A stretch of DNA of 64,000 nt from positions 248,001 through 312,000 of the forward strand of contig NC_011672.1 of assembly GCF_000150955.2 (NCBI RefSeq), given 5' to 3'. Of this stretch, positions 10,024 through 20,343 are shown in pieces. The first letter of the stretch is position 1; each line of letters begins with the position of its first letter. The DNA is from Phaeodactylum tricornutum CCAP 1055/1. Its lineage: Eukaryota > Bacillariophyta > Bacillariophyceae > Surirellales > Neidiaceae. The notes under the pieces are model-generated. The model did not search any database. It was not told where the DNA came from and saw only the letters and a program-made list of their open reading frames with translations. The position numbers were made by a program, and so were the translations under genes.

Positions 10024-12645
10024 TTAAGTTGCCGTTTCAAGACCGTAGAATTTGTTGTGGTCAAGTTGGAAGGTCAAAAACCTGAGGGAGTCCAAGTCAT
10101 CATCTCCTTCATCCCTTTCACTTAAATTGCGATCCAGACGTTGCGCAGGAGGTGTCTTCATGTTCAAAGGTTTTTCTAAGGGAACTCCGTTTAACTTCTG
10201 ATCGAGCGCCTGAAGAAGTAGGACAATTTGTTCGTCGAATGATGCAGAAATTCTGTCGGCCTCGAACAACTTGGTTGCATCCGCCAGACCAAAAAATGTC
10301 TCCTCTTCGGAGACTTCCTTTTCCGTACTGAATCCCCAGTGCCCATGATTGAGTCTCTCTTCGGCTTCTCTGCGCTTGACGGCAGCTCGATCAGCAGATT
10401 CCTGTGCCTCTCCAAACATTTCTTGCTGATAGGCACAAAATTCGTCTGAGAGATAAAAGAGTTGCTCAAATTGCTTCGCAACATCGGGCCCCTCGCTGCT
10501 ACCTCCACGAGCCCCATCCAGCAGACCTTTTCTCAGTAAACACGAAAGGTAGTCATCGTGTGTAGCAATGACCTGATCCAGAGTTTTCGATTCTTCGATA
10601 CCGTGGACGAGCTGCTTCCAGCCGCCTTCCAATACTTCAAACATCAAATAGCTCTTGAGATTTACTACGAAATGCATCATGGATTGCCTCGTAATAGCAA
10701 TTTGGCGCAGAAGAACTGTTGCTTGAGCATAGGCTTTGCTTATTGAAACGTTAATGCCATTGTGCTGTGCGGCCGTCTGCAACGCGTGCTGCAGAACTGC
10801 ACTGTGCCGCCAAGTGAGATTGAGCATAAACTCAACTCGACGAAGATTAAAAAGAAATAGGAACAATTTTCGATAGCTTTCCACCGCCTTTGCGTGAACA
10901 ATTGCAACCAATGGATCAGGGACACTGTATTCCAACAAAAAAATATCCCAAACCGTTCTCACGTCAGCATCGCTTTCCTTCGAGCAACCAAACATATACC
11001 TTGCATCCTCATCGGCAGATAATCGAAGCTCTACTTGCAGTCGTTTCAGTACGAATTCAGGAAAATCAGAAGCGTTTGTGCCTCGTAAGGCGGAATCAAC
11101 TATAGCAGCTAGAGTATGGCGATAAACCCCTACAATTCCCCGCCGCCCTTCAAACTCTTGATGAATACCATCTAGAAGGGAAGAATAAAAATCACCTTGT
11201 CCCAAAAGAAGAAATTGCTTGAGTGCAAAAAGATGCTGCAACAAATGGTGCCTGTCGTGTAGCGATGTGAGAATATGAGAATGAACCTGCAAAGCAGCGC
11301 TGTCCAAATTTTTACGAGAGATCGAGCTATCCTCCACGAAAAACGACGACCGCGGTTCCTTCAACATTGATTCGGAAATGGCACTTTTATCCTCAATTTT
11401 CAATCTCCATTCACCATCTTGTAAAGACTTCCGAATGAAGTTAATCCCCTTTCCGATGCTAAAGGCAACCAATACGAGACCCTCGTCTACGACCCCTATC
11501 GGCACTTTTTGCTCTTTAATAGAGTATCCTTCACTCCACAAATTATGGTCCGCAACTCCTTCGTTTTCTTCCACAAAAAATTCTTCGAACGGATCCATCA
11601 AGAGGCCTTGGGTTGTCCAAAGCGAAAGCATTTGAAACCAAGGCCTAGACGATTGGTGCAATATCTGCTTTAGCAAAGTCCCATGTCTCGAATCACCGTG
11701 GCGCATGTGAAGATATAAGGCAGTCAAAAGCGGACCCCCCGAAATATGCACAAGACCATCCACCAGCGTGGCTAAGATTCGTAGCCTGGAAATTGGTGGC
11801 CGAAGTTCCAGAAGCATCTGGCGGATGGAATATGGATGCGATTCTTCTAGCCTAGCTAGAAAGCATTGGTAGGAGTGCATTTCTTCCGTCAAAGAACTCG
11901 CAAAGGCCCGAAGAACGGCTCCCTGTTCGATTGATTGCACTTTGCTTAGATAGTCCGCTATACGGCTGTACAACCAACCGGCTTCGCAGCACATTCTAAT
12001 CGCATCCTTAGAACCTGATCCTAATTTTGAATGAACTAGTAAGCTTGGCGGCAGCGCTTGATGCTGATCGATGGCTTCAGATCGTACCCTAATTCCTTCG
12101 TAGGTATCTTCCCGGAGAGACACATTTATCTTATATTTCCATACAAAGCGTATCCTTTCCCCATTGATCCCCTGAAGAGCGTAAAGACATTCCCGCAAAA
12201 CATATTGTTCTTCAACATTAAATGCTTCCAAAAAAGCTTCTTCAAATGATCGACTCCTTCGTTTGTCATTTTCATTGACTTCGGTTTTTGTGATTGTTGG
12301 ATGATGTAGAGGCATCACTGGTCGTTGTCCGTTGCTTTCGGCCAGTTCAGTCAACACTTTCACAAAGCTGGCCGGCGCATTGGAGGCGGCTCCATCGTAT
12401 AGCGTTTCTAGTCGATCCAGCAACGCCTTCAATTTTCGTTGAGACTCTTTATCGGGAAGCTCCTGGACGATATCTTGCAGCAACGCTTTCAGGTTAGCTT
12501 GGCCGTTAGTGGCACTTGTCCAAGTCTGTTTACCGGTGCGGTTGATATGTCTCGCCAACGACAGGCTGTCGGCATCCGGACCGACGGTGGAGCGGACCAG
12601 CCTAAACAGAGCGTTTTCGATGTCGTGATCGCTCAGCTTTGGCAT
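10024..12645 (-). CDS. Gamma-tubulin complex component 3 (GCP3/Spc98)
   Basis: A subunit of the gamma-tubulin ring complex that nucleates microtubules at the spindle pole or centrosome-like centre. The 873-residue protein aligns with human GCP3 across both grip domains: MDPFEEFFVEENEGV with GKGINFIRKS (grip1), the LLLGQGDFYSSLLDGI block, VWDIFLLEYSVPDPL, FLFLFNLRRVEFML, and the C-terminal DSLRFLTFQLDHNKFYG. The last block and the LRKGLLDGARGG helix are closer to GCP3 than to GCP2. There is no intron. The start at 12645 (MPKLSDHDIENALFRLV) is preferred over an ATG six codons upstream. It runs divergent from nothing; the next gene upstream points the same way. Confidence 0.92.
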   Translation of the reverse strand: MPKLSDHDIENALFRLVRSTVGPDADSLSLARHINRTGKQTWTSATNGQANLKALLQDIVQELPDKESQRKLKALLDRLETLYDGAASNAPASFVKVLTELAESNGQRPVMPLHHPTITKTEVNENDKRRSRSFEEAFLEAFNVEEQYVLRECLYALQGINGERIRFVWKYKINVSLREDTYEGIRVRSEAIDQHQALPPSLLVHSKLGSGSKDAIRMCCEAGWLYSRIADYLSKVQSIEQGAVLRAFASSLTEEMHSYQCFLARLEESHPYSIRQMLLELRPPISRLRILATLVDGLVHISGGPLLTALYLHMRHGDSRHGTLLKQILHQSSRPWFQMLSLWTTQGLLMDPFEEFFVEENEGVADHNLWSEGYSIKEQKVPIGVVDEGLVLVAFSIGKGINFIRKSLQDGEWRLKIEDKSAISESMLKEPRSSFFVEDSSISRKNLDSAALQVHSHILTSLHDRHHLLQHLFALKQFLLLGQGDFYSSLLDGIHQEFEGRRGIVGVYRHTLAAIVDSALRGTNASDFPEFVLKRLQVELRLSADEDARYMFGCSKESDADVRTVWDIFLLEYSVPDPLVAIVHAKAVESYRKLFLFLFNLRRVEFMLNLTWRHSAVLQHALQTAAQHNGINVSISKAYAQATVLLRQIAITRQSMMHFVVNLKSYLMFEVLEGGWKQLVHGIEESKTLDQVIATHDDYLSCLLRKGLLDGARGGSSEGPDVAKQFEQLFYLSDEFCAYQQEMFGEAQESADRAAVKRREAEERLNHGHWGFSTEKEVSEEETFFGLADATKLFEADRISASFDEQIVLLLQALDQKLNGVPLEKPLNMKTPPAQRLDRNLSERDEGDDDLDSLRFLTFQLDHNKFYGLETAT

Positions 12646-12964
12646 CTTGCGATGAGAACACAAAGCTTAGTCAAGCCCAAAGAGAATGCCAGTCCAAAAG
12701 CTATGTATGAACTGTATGTGATCATTGCCTACAGTTCATCCGACCGTGCCTCTAAAAACGCTCCAAATTTGCTTCGAGAATGTGAGCTTTGGTGAGGGAT
12801 TTTGACGACACATTACAGCCAATGAAAAAGGTGGTGCTCCTCTATGGACGACAATAACAGTAAATCTTTCCGTCGAATACAGGCGGACCATGCGACCTCA
12901 GATCCTCGTTTGTATTAATCTGGAGAGAGTAGGGAACCCTGGCACAAAAAATCTATTTATATAG
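12646..12964. other. Spacer between GCP3 and pseudouridine synthase genes
   Basis: About 320 bp between two minus-strand genes, presumably the GCP3 promoter and the 3' UTR of the synthase gene. I see no full copy of the recurrent motif and no supported open frame. Confidence 0.4.
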
Positions 12965-14458
12965 CTATGATGAACTTGAATTGATGGTTGCATCACCCCA
13001 CCATGGAGTTCTTGCCTTTGCGCGGATCCCGCCAAAGAGAATTGCGTGGGCTTGTAATCCAATTGGCTCAGTCGGTACCCGACACCTACCAATACGCTCA
13101 TCCATATCCTCTTCTGCTTCTTCCAAGCGGTCTAAAGTTAAACCTGCCATTGGTTCATACAAAGAGTCCCGAATGATTGGTGCTCCGAGACTTGCTAATT
13201 GTGCACGTACTTGATGTTTCCGACCCGTCACCAAGCGGATGGTACTCTGGTAGTGCACCTTCCCCGCAGGATCGTATGTATGGCTATCTTCCTTTCCGAT
13301 TTTGATTGGCTCGCATTTGACAACTTCCAAAACACAGCGATTCCAGAATTGACGAGCTTTTCGCCGCGATTCTGGAGGTGCGTGGCTGACCAGCTGACAC
13401 GGGGGTCCGCCTGATTTACCACGAGCCGACTGTGGTGCCCACATCCAGTGTAAGTGCATTCCCAGCGGTACGGGCTGCGTAGTGACGGCCAAATAAAGCT
13501 TGCGCAGCTTCCGTTCGCGTTGCATTTCCTGGAACACCTTTTGTCCGTTCCCATCCTTGCTCAGCACGACGCAGCCACCAACACAAGAGTCAACACGATG
13601 GCACAGCAGAGGCCTAACGACTTCGTTGCCCTGAATGTCTGTGAACGGACCGAGGTTATCCTGGACACATCCTGGGCAGCATTCTACGTAATTTGATGAA
13701 TCCGGCTGTGTCGGAAGTAGTGGAGGCTTATCCACCACGATAAAAGTGGTATCCTCATATAGAAGACGATCTCGCGTCAACTCCTCACATGCAGGGAACC
13801 TTCGAGGATTGGGGTAAACACGAAGGTCTGTACCGGCCTCGATCCAGCTTGGCTTTAGAATCCGTCGGAATCTTTGATTTTCCATTTGTTCAATGTAAGC
13901 TTCCAAGTCGACGTCTTCGTTATTCTCGTACCAGCTCGCGTCTTCCCGACCACCCCACCCTTTCGGCAAATCCGCGTACATAGCGCGACTGCTACTACCA
14001 GCATCTCCGTCACTATCGTACAGTCCTAAAACGTCCTCATCTGTCAAGGTTTCCATACGAGCCCATACGGCGCCAATCGCAACCAAATCGTTCGCTTCGT
14101 CGAGGCTGGTCAGATTGGCTATGTTAAAAACAGCTTCGTTGAGGGGTCCCGAACGACGCGCAACTCCCATGACAACTTTCGACTTTGTAGCCGACCTGAG
14201 TTGATACGGTAGCGGACTAGGGACATCGTTCGTGAGAACGTCGAGAGGCGCTGTCAAAGATTCGGCGGCGTCGGTGCTATTGGCACCGGCTGCTGTGGAT
14301 GATTGATGGAGTTGCCAATTCGTCAGCTCTCGTTGTCGGCTGGTACTGATTGCAGGGCTTCTTGAACTTAATATACGGGACCCTATGATGAACGCCGTCG
14401 ATGCGCGGCAATGCAAGGCTGCAGCCAAAACCGGAAGCCATCTAAATTGGATTCCCAT
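12965..14458 (-). CDS. Plastid RluA/RsuA-type RNA pseudouridine synthase
   Basis: A 497-residue enzyme that isomerises uridine to pseudouridine in RNA. The N-terminus is a signal peptide ending RASTAFI, matching plastid import in diatoms. A poorly conserved acidic region runs to about residue 200. The catalytic domain follows: FIVVDKPPLLPTQPD (239-253), the active-site motif HRVDSCVGG with the catalytic aspartate at about D290, and the late motif RLVTGRKHQVRAQLASLGAPI. Family RluA members modify 23S rRNA or tRNA; the target here cannot be told from sequence. An insertion with four cysteines (ECCPGC plus nearby) lies just before HRVD and could bind a metal. No intron. The gene is divergent from the next plastid gene. 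Confidence 0.88.
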   Translation of the reverse strand: MGIQFRWLPVLAAALHCRASTAFIIGSRILSSRSPAISTSRQRELTNWQLHQSSTAAGANSTDAAESLTAPLDVLTNDVPSPLPYQLRSATKSKVVMGVARRSGPLNEAVFNIANLTSLDEANDLVAIGAVWARMETLTDEDVLGLYDSDGDAGSSSRAMYADLPKGWGGREDASWYENNEDVDLEAYIEQMENQRFRRILKPSWIEAGTDLRVYPNPRRFPACEELTRDRLLYEDTTFIVVDKPPLLPTQPDSSNYVECCPGCVQDNLGPFTDIQGNEVVRPLLCHRVDSCVGGCVVLSKDGNGQKVFQEMQRERKLRKLYLAVTTQPVPLGMHLHWMWAPQSARGKSGGPPCQLVSHAPPESRRKARQFWNRCVLEVVKCEPIKIGKEDSHTYDPAGKVHYQSTIRLVTGRKHQVRAQLASLGAPIIRDSLYEPMAGLTLDRLEEAEEDMDERIGRCRVPTEPIGLQAHAILFGGIRAKARTPWWGDATINSSSS

Positions 14459-14941
14459 GGCAAGAAGCGTATTCCGTTAACTGAGAGAGGCATCCACTGC
14501 ACCGCAACACTCGAAACTGTTATTCTTTGTTCCTTGGTGATGTTTTTGGGTTTTCTCAATTTTTGTGGTGTCGCCGTCTGCCTGTAGCACAACGGGTACT
14601 CAATAAAGAGACCCGGAAAGTATGTTGCGATTTTAAATCGTGATTCGACCAGCTATGCGGGAATCACTAATTGTCGAACACCACAAACTGTGACATATTT
14701 ACAACCCAACGGGTGTCGCCAGCGACATCATATCTATTTTTAACACCACACACGCTCGTGTTTTTGAAGTTCGATGATCGCCATCAGCCAACGAACGAAC
14801 GAACGACCAACACAAACGCAAACCAACTTTCCATCGACATCGAGATCGACATCCGTTGCAACAAGACTGGCGCTAATCCCCTTGGCTCTTTTCGTCGTGT
14901 AAGCAAGCTTTTGGCATCGGTATCATCGGTTCCTTCCAATA
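14459..14941. promoter_or_regulatory. Divergent promoter of two plastid-protein genes
   Basis: A 483-bp head-to-head spacer between the pseudouridine synthase and the aldo/keto reductase genes. It has tandem gaacgaacgaacgac at about 14789-14803. Only a partial recurrent motif (aaactgtgacat, 14685-14696) is seen. Confidence 0.4.
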
Positions 14942-16459
14942 ATGATGACGTTGTCAAACAATGTGCCTCTCTTTCTGTTGACTATATCAGGAACGGCGTT
15001 GTGGTTGGGACGAGAGTCGCTCGCGTTCGTCGTGGTTTCGCCTCCCACACCAGTATCCCAGCGGGTTTTAGTGACAAGAGGTAGCGGCAATAGCGTGCCG
15101 TCAGCGAAGCGGTTACCGACCTTGCGCTTGCTGTCAACCTCACCACGCGACGGCGACGACGAAATTTCCAAATTGATAGGGAAACGGTCCGAAATCAAGC
15201 GCAAGAAAAAAGAGGACGACAGCAAGCCGAAAACGGACGAGCCCATTGTGGATCTCGATCTCGACAGGTTACCAGAGTTTAGAACTGAGCGACCAGTTCG
15301 TCGAGCAAAACAATCCAAAGAGGACGAACAAGAAAAAGACGATGATAAAAACAAAAAGAAGGACGATTTACCAACTGTCGATTTTAAAGCCGATTATGCG
15401 GACGAGAACGACTTACACATACCGAATCGTATCGGTATTACAACGGTCGCTTGGGGAGATCCGAGCCGAAATTTTGTTTCGTCGGGAAAATTGAGTAAAC
15501 GTATGCTCAAGGCGGGAAAGTTTGTACCAGGTGATCTCCAGCTGGCCTACGAAAAGCTTTTGCTGGGTGGCATTGTCTTTATGGAAACGGCTCCAACCTA
15601 CGGCGCGGCGTCTCGCAACAGCAAGCTTTCGGCGGAAGATATCTTAAAGAGATGCATGCTGGAAGTCGGCGATGGCTTGCCGGAAGCCAAAATCATGACG
15701 GGCTTGGGCGCTTCGGCTTGGACAAAACCACGTGGAATGCCTCAGAGTTTGTCAGACTCGTGTGATCGACTAGGTCAGTCTATTCTAGAGGTATTCCAGG
15801 TACCAAAATCGCGGTTCTTTCCGACGCCACTGTTGGCCAACGCTCTGGCCCAGGCCATCGAGGAAGGACAGTGTAGTTACATCGGAGTGCAAGGCGTCAC
15901 CAATGCAGGAACCTTGCGAAAACTGGCGAACAAGCTCGAAGCGAAAGACGTCACGTTGACCACTAACGCGTTTGACTATTCTTTGACCAAGCCGGATTCG
16001 GAATACATGATTGATGTATGCAAAGAACTTGGCGTGATTCCCATCATAACAGATCCATTGGACGGTGGACTATCGTCGGGTATCTTCACGGCCACGAACC
16101 CTTCCGGCGGAATCGCCGGCTCGACGGGCAAATTTACCTTTAAAGAATTGGAGAAACTCCAACCGTTGCATTCGGTCCAAGAAACTGTGGCGGAGAGGGT
16201 CAGCACGCGCGTGCGTCGGGATATGCGAACGATTCAGGACCAATTCCGTGGCAAGTATGGCCCACCACCGAAAATCAACACGGAAATAACCACTACGCAA
16301 GTGGCGTTGAACTACATCGTCGCCAAGGGAGGTGTACCGCTGCCGGAAGTCAACAGCCCAGCACAAGCGGAAGAAGTACTCGGCTGCTTGGGATGGACCT
16401 TGGCGGATGAAGAAGTCGACATGCTGGATTCTGCCGTGGCTCTGTGTAAGCTGAAATAA
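14942..16459 (+). CDS. Plastid-targeted aldo/keto reductase family protein
   Basis: A 505-residue protein with an N-terminal signal peptide ending ESLAFVV, an ASAF-like plastid-import motif. A long Lys/Asp-rich linker follows (residues ~75-150). From about residue 160 it matches the aldo/keto reductase barrel: RIGITTVAWGDPSRNF, VFMETAPTYGAASRNS, KIMTGLGASAWTKPRG, YIGVQGVTNAGTLRKL and the NADP-site end VPLPEVNSPAQAEEVLG. The family reduces carbonyls with NADPH. The usual catalytic Asp-Tyr-Lys-His set is only partly visible (ETAPTYG retains the Tyr region), so activity is uncertain. Tandem ATGs start the frame. Plant homologues of this plastid type exist. No intron. Confidence 0.85.
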   Translation: MMTLSNNVPLFLLTISGTALWLGRESLAFVVVSPPTPVSQRVLVTRGSGNSVPSAKRLPTLRLLSTSPRDGDDEISKLIGKRSEIKRKKKEDDSKPKTDEPIVDLDLDRLPEFRTERPVRRAKQSKEDEQEKDDDKNKKKDDLPTVDFKADYADENDLHIPNRIGITTVAWGDPSRNFVSSGKLSKRMLKAGKFVPGDLQLAYEKLLLGGIVFMETAPTYGAASRNSKLSAEDILKRCMLEVGDGLPEAKIMTGLGASAWTKPRGMPQSLSDSCDRLGQSILEVFQVPKSRFFPTPLLANALAQAIEEGQCSYIGVQGVTNAGTLRKLANKLEAKDVTLTTNAFDYSLTKPDSEYMIDVCKELGVIPIITDPLDGGLSSGIFTATNPSGGIAGSTGKFTFKELEKLQPLHSVQETVAERVSTRVRRDMRTIQDQFRGKYGPPPKINTEITTTQVALNYIVAKGGVPLPEVNSPAQAEEVLGCLGWTLADEEVDMLDSAVALCKLK

Positions 16460-16602
16460 AAATTAAAAAACTGCTACGCTTGCGCACTTGTACTAGTTCC
16501 GCCGAGGCATGTATGTGCGTATGCATGTACGTATAGATAGATATTTGGAATAGAAGCGTTCGTGGCGATGAATGTTACAGAATGGTTCGCGGATTTCGCT
16601 TT

Positions 16603-16869
16603 TTACCGGGCGTGAAAATGGGCCGGATGTTTGTGCACGCACTGTATCAGCCCGTCCGCTTCGTTGACACAGACCGTCATGGCTCGATCTAGTCGAATGC
16701 CTTTTTGTTGTTGGCACTGTTCCAGCAAGGCGTAAACGTCGGCGCAGGGTCCGTCGCGCAATTGGTCGGGGGGTGCGGCGGCTGGTGTTGACGTCATCGC
16801 TCGTGAGGATTCGGTTCCGGCTACTGCCGGTGCCGCCCCATCTGGTGGTTTGGATGAGGTGCCTCCCAT
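16603..16869 (-). CDS. Small twin-CX9C (CHCH) protein, Mic19-like
   Basis: An 88-residue protein. Residues 42-77 form a perfect twin CX9C pair (C42-x9-C52, C67-x9-C77), the disulfide hairpin of mitochondrial intermembrane-space proteins imported by Mia40. The N-terminus MGGTSSK is a consensus N-myristoylation site. This pairing resembles MICOS subunit Mic19/CHCHD3, whose animal form begins MGGTTS, but the coiled-coil middle of Mic19 is missing and replaced by an Ala/Pro-rich linker. It could instead be another CHCH assembly factor. The frame is open upstream to 16992 but that leader lacks the myristoylation site at its end, so 16869 is preferred. Confidence 0.75.
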   Translation of the reverse strand: MGGTSSKPPDGAAPAVAGTESSRAMTSTPAAAPPDQLRDGPCADVYALLEQCQQQKGIRLDRAMTVCVNEADGLIQCVHKHPAHFHAR

Positions 16870-17713
16870 TGCAATGGAACGAACGAAGGAACGAACGAGC
16901 GAACCAACGAATGACTCACTGATAATGGACTCTTCCACGCGATAGTACGGAACAACCGGCAGCGAAGGACCAGTGTGCGTTACTGTTCGCATATTCCGTG
17001 TCGTGTTGTCGCAAGAACGCCTAACCGACCGTACGGTTCCGGTACGGTTCGAGACCCTACACTGGACAGACGGATTCCTTCTTTCCTGAGTGTCTGGACC
17101 TGATCCGTCAAAGTCGATCCGCAGTGCTGCCGGCAGACTTTTTGCTGGTTTTATACCTGTTCACAGTCAGTCAGTCAGGTCACGCATATCCATCGCGGCA
17201 CGAAATCTACAATCGGAAGCGTCACGACACGAATCCCATCCCGTTCACATCTCTCAGCGGTTTAAAATAGAAACAAAGGTGGGAAACAAATAAAGGATTT
17301 GCACTTTCGATTCCGCAACGCGATCAGGAGTCCAATCGTGACACCTTTCTTCCGCTCTTCGTGCCTCGACCCCACCAAAATGCGGCTGGTTCCCCCATCC
17401 ACGCCGATCCATCGACATCTGCTTCGCCCTCGTGTCTCGTTCCCACACGAGACGCCCCCCCAAAAGTGTTCCGAACGCAAAAACACTCATCACATCACAC
17501 ATCAAAAGCCAAGTGATCTTGGTAAGTGTGTGCTTGTGTTTCATAACTTCGAGATCTGTTGCTTTTTCTTTTAGTAAAAAGTGCCTGTGAGTTGTGATTA
17601 CACAACAACAATTCATTCTCTCACACAAAAGATTCTACACCCGTCGCTACTCTTTTTCTGGATCGGTCCAAACTCCAGATCTCCGACACTTTTTTTTTCG
17701 GACGATACACACA
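16870..17713. promoter_or_regulatory. Divergent promoter of CHCH and acyl-CoA dehydrogenase genes
   Basis: An 844-bp head-to-head spacer. It carries ttcacagtcagtcagtcagg at 17161-17180, a near copy of the recurrent motif followed by a short cagt repeat, and a gaacgaacgaaggaacgaacg run near 16878-16902. No supported open frame. Confidence 0.4.
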
Positions 17714-20176
17714 ATGATTTCTCGTCGTGCCGTCACGCCTTCAACCGCTCAGCGCATGCTGATGATGCGGCAGCAACGCCGCGGCATTCTCGGTATCTCC
17801 AGTGCCGTGGACAAGCGTCTGTACCGGGCCGCCAAGTCGGTCATGCCGGCAATTTCCAAGACGGAAGAAATCGCACTGGGCTGCGGTACGATCGGATTCG
17901 ACCGGGACATTTTCACCGGAAGCCCGTCGCTTAAGCATCTCGTGGATACGTACAAGCCCAAGTTGACGCCGGAAGAACAGAGCTACCTGGACGTGCAAGT
18001 CAGTGAACTGTGTGCGCTGTTGAACGATCACGATGTTGTGGAACGCAAGGATTTCAGCAAGGCGGCGTGGGATTACATGCGCGACGAAAAGTTCTTCGGT
18101 ATGAAGATTCCCAAAGAGTGGGGAGGTCTCGGGTTTTCGACACAAGCCGTGTCTCAGGTTCTCGCCAAGCTGGGTACCCAGTGCATGGACGCCAACGCGA
18201 CGGTTGCTGTGCCCAACTCGCTCGGACCCGGGGAACTCCTGGCACGATACGGAACACCAGACCAGAAGGAATACTTTTTGCCAAGACTAGCGGACGGTAC
18301 CCTCATTCCTTGCTTTGGTCTCACTGGACCGCATTCCGGAAGTGACGCAACCTCTCTTATTCAGAGTGACTGTGTCGTGGAAGAACGCAATGGCGAGATT
18401 GGTGTCGTCGCCTCTTTCAAGAAGCGTTACATTACCCTGGCACCCGTTGCGGGTGTTGTCGGATTGGGCCTCAACCTGGCCGATCCCAAGGGACTCCTCA
18501 AGGGTAAGGGTGGTGAAGGATTTACGGTCGCCTTGCTCGAACGCGATCATCCCGGCCTCCGCATGGGACCCCGTCACATGCCACTCAACGCCGCCTTTAT
18601 GAACGGAACCGTCGAAGGGGAAGACGTATTTATCCCCATGAGTATGATCCTCGGAGGACAAGATCGCTGCGGTAGCGGCTGGCAAATGTTCGTCGAGTGC
18701 CTGGCGGAAGGCCGTGGCGTGAGTCTCCCCGCTGGATCGGTCGGCGCCGGACGCGGTGTCGTCACCGGGGTGGGTGCCTATTCGCGCGTGCGCAAACAAT
18801 TCCGTGTCCCCATTGCCGAATTTGGTGGAATTCAAGAAGGTTAGTCTCGTTGATTGGTGTGGAATTCCGACGTTGCCATTGTGGAATGTGGTTTCTCATG
18901 GCATGTTTTTCTGCTGTTTTCTTTTTGAATTTGTACTTTAGCCATGTCATTGGCTGCCAGCGATACCTTGATTGCTATTGGTGGTACCGATCTGATGAAC
19001 GCGATCGTGGATAATCACGAAGCACCTATGGTTATTTCGTCGGTCATGAAGCAGAATTGCACCGAACGTGGTCGACGGATCGTCGAACGCGGCATGGACG
19101 TTGCCGCGGGTTCGGCTATTTGCCGGGGTGAGAAAAACTACCTGGCCAACGGCTACACGAGCTTACCCATTGCGATCACGGTGGAGGGTGCCAACATTAT
19201 GACACGCTCTTTCCAAATCATCGGGCAAGGTCTGACCCGATGCCATCCGCATATGTTGGAATTGATTCAATCGTTGCAAATGCCGGCGGACAAGGAAAAG
19301 GAAGCCGTGGAAATTTTCACCAAGCAGTTTTACAAGGTACTCGGGCACGGTGTATCGAACTTTGGCCTTTCGGTCACCCGTGGGTTGGGATCCACGGTTT
19401 CTACCGCGTTCCGATCCAAAACTGCGTACAAGGACGGAGACAAGCTCGTTGAATACCACGAAAAGCAGCTATTGCGGTTGTCGGCTAATTTTGCCATGAC
19501 CGCGGATTTGTGCTTTACTCTAGGAGGGCGACTAAAGTTTGAAGAATTGTTGATGGGTAGGTTGGCGGATGCCCTCGGCGCCATCTTTCTCGGATACTCG
19601 ACTTTGCACCACTACCAGCGTCGTCGTGGCGTGGCCGGTCTGGAGGCCATTACGGAACACGCCATGTTGCGCCTAGAAACCGAGGCGCAAGATGCGCTCA
19701 AGGTGGCTTCGGACAACTTTCCGGGACCGCTCGGTCCCGTCGCTAGTTTGGTCATGAAAGCCGGATGCTTCCCGCTCGGTAATTTGACTCGCCCTTACAA
19801 GGAACCGAACGACACGCTTACCAAGGAGGTGGCAAGATTGGTCACTACCCCGTCAGAATTGCGCGACATGTTTGCCGAGGGAATTTATACCGCCCCCGAC
19901 GGTGTAACGCACCAAGTTTCCGATCTTATGCGTGCTTTGCCAATCTGCGTCGAGGCCGACAAGATTGCAACTGCGCTGCGCCGGGAAAAGCGCGACCCAA
20001 CGCAAGATGAGGCCGACAAGATTGCTCAGGCGGAGGCCCTCCGTGACGTTTTGATTCAGGTCGATGTTCACGACTACCTGACCGAGGCCGAAGGACGGGA
20101 AGGATACGTGCGACCCGCATTGCTTGGCACCGAAGAGCGTTTGGCGGCCCTGGATCGCAAGAGTTTTGCGGCATAA
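17714..20176 (+). CDS. FadE-type acyl-CoA dehydrogenase, probably mitochondrial
   Basis: CDS is join(17714..18839,18942..20176), 786 residues, one 102-bp intron (gttagt...tag). Exons join as GGIQE-AMSLAASDTLIAIGG, matching the family. It performs the first step of fatty-acid beta-oxidation, oxidising acyl-CoA with FAD. The long form with a C-terminal extension is that of Escherichia coli FadE (YafH, ~814 residues), not the ~420-residue mitochondrial type. Marker blocks are KIPKEWGGLGFSTQAVSQV, CFGLTGPHSGSDATS (flavin site), MPLNAAFMNGTVEGEDVFIPM and CHPHMLELIQSLQ. The N-terminus MISRRAVTPSTAQRMLMMRQ is basic and without acids, typical of a mitochondrial presequence. The ATG at 17714 is preferred over in-frame 17594. 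Confidence 0.92.
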
Positions 20177-20343
20177 ACCAATGCCACGTGCAGATCTGTA
20201 GGGTGCTACTTTTTGCGTGTGTGTGTACAAGTCTTTAAACTATAAGAAAAACTAAAAAAATTCACTGTGCGTGGGCAGTTGTTAAAGTGCATCGTTTGCA
20301 ACGCACGGAAACTGATCCTCAAAATTTAGCCAAGTATCTACAA

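Noticed and set aside
17040-17065. tRNA B-box-like ggttcgagacc
   Set aside because: The adjoining stem has a mismatch at the third pair and no cloverleaf is evident.
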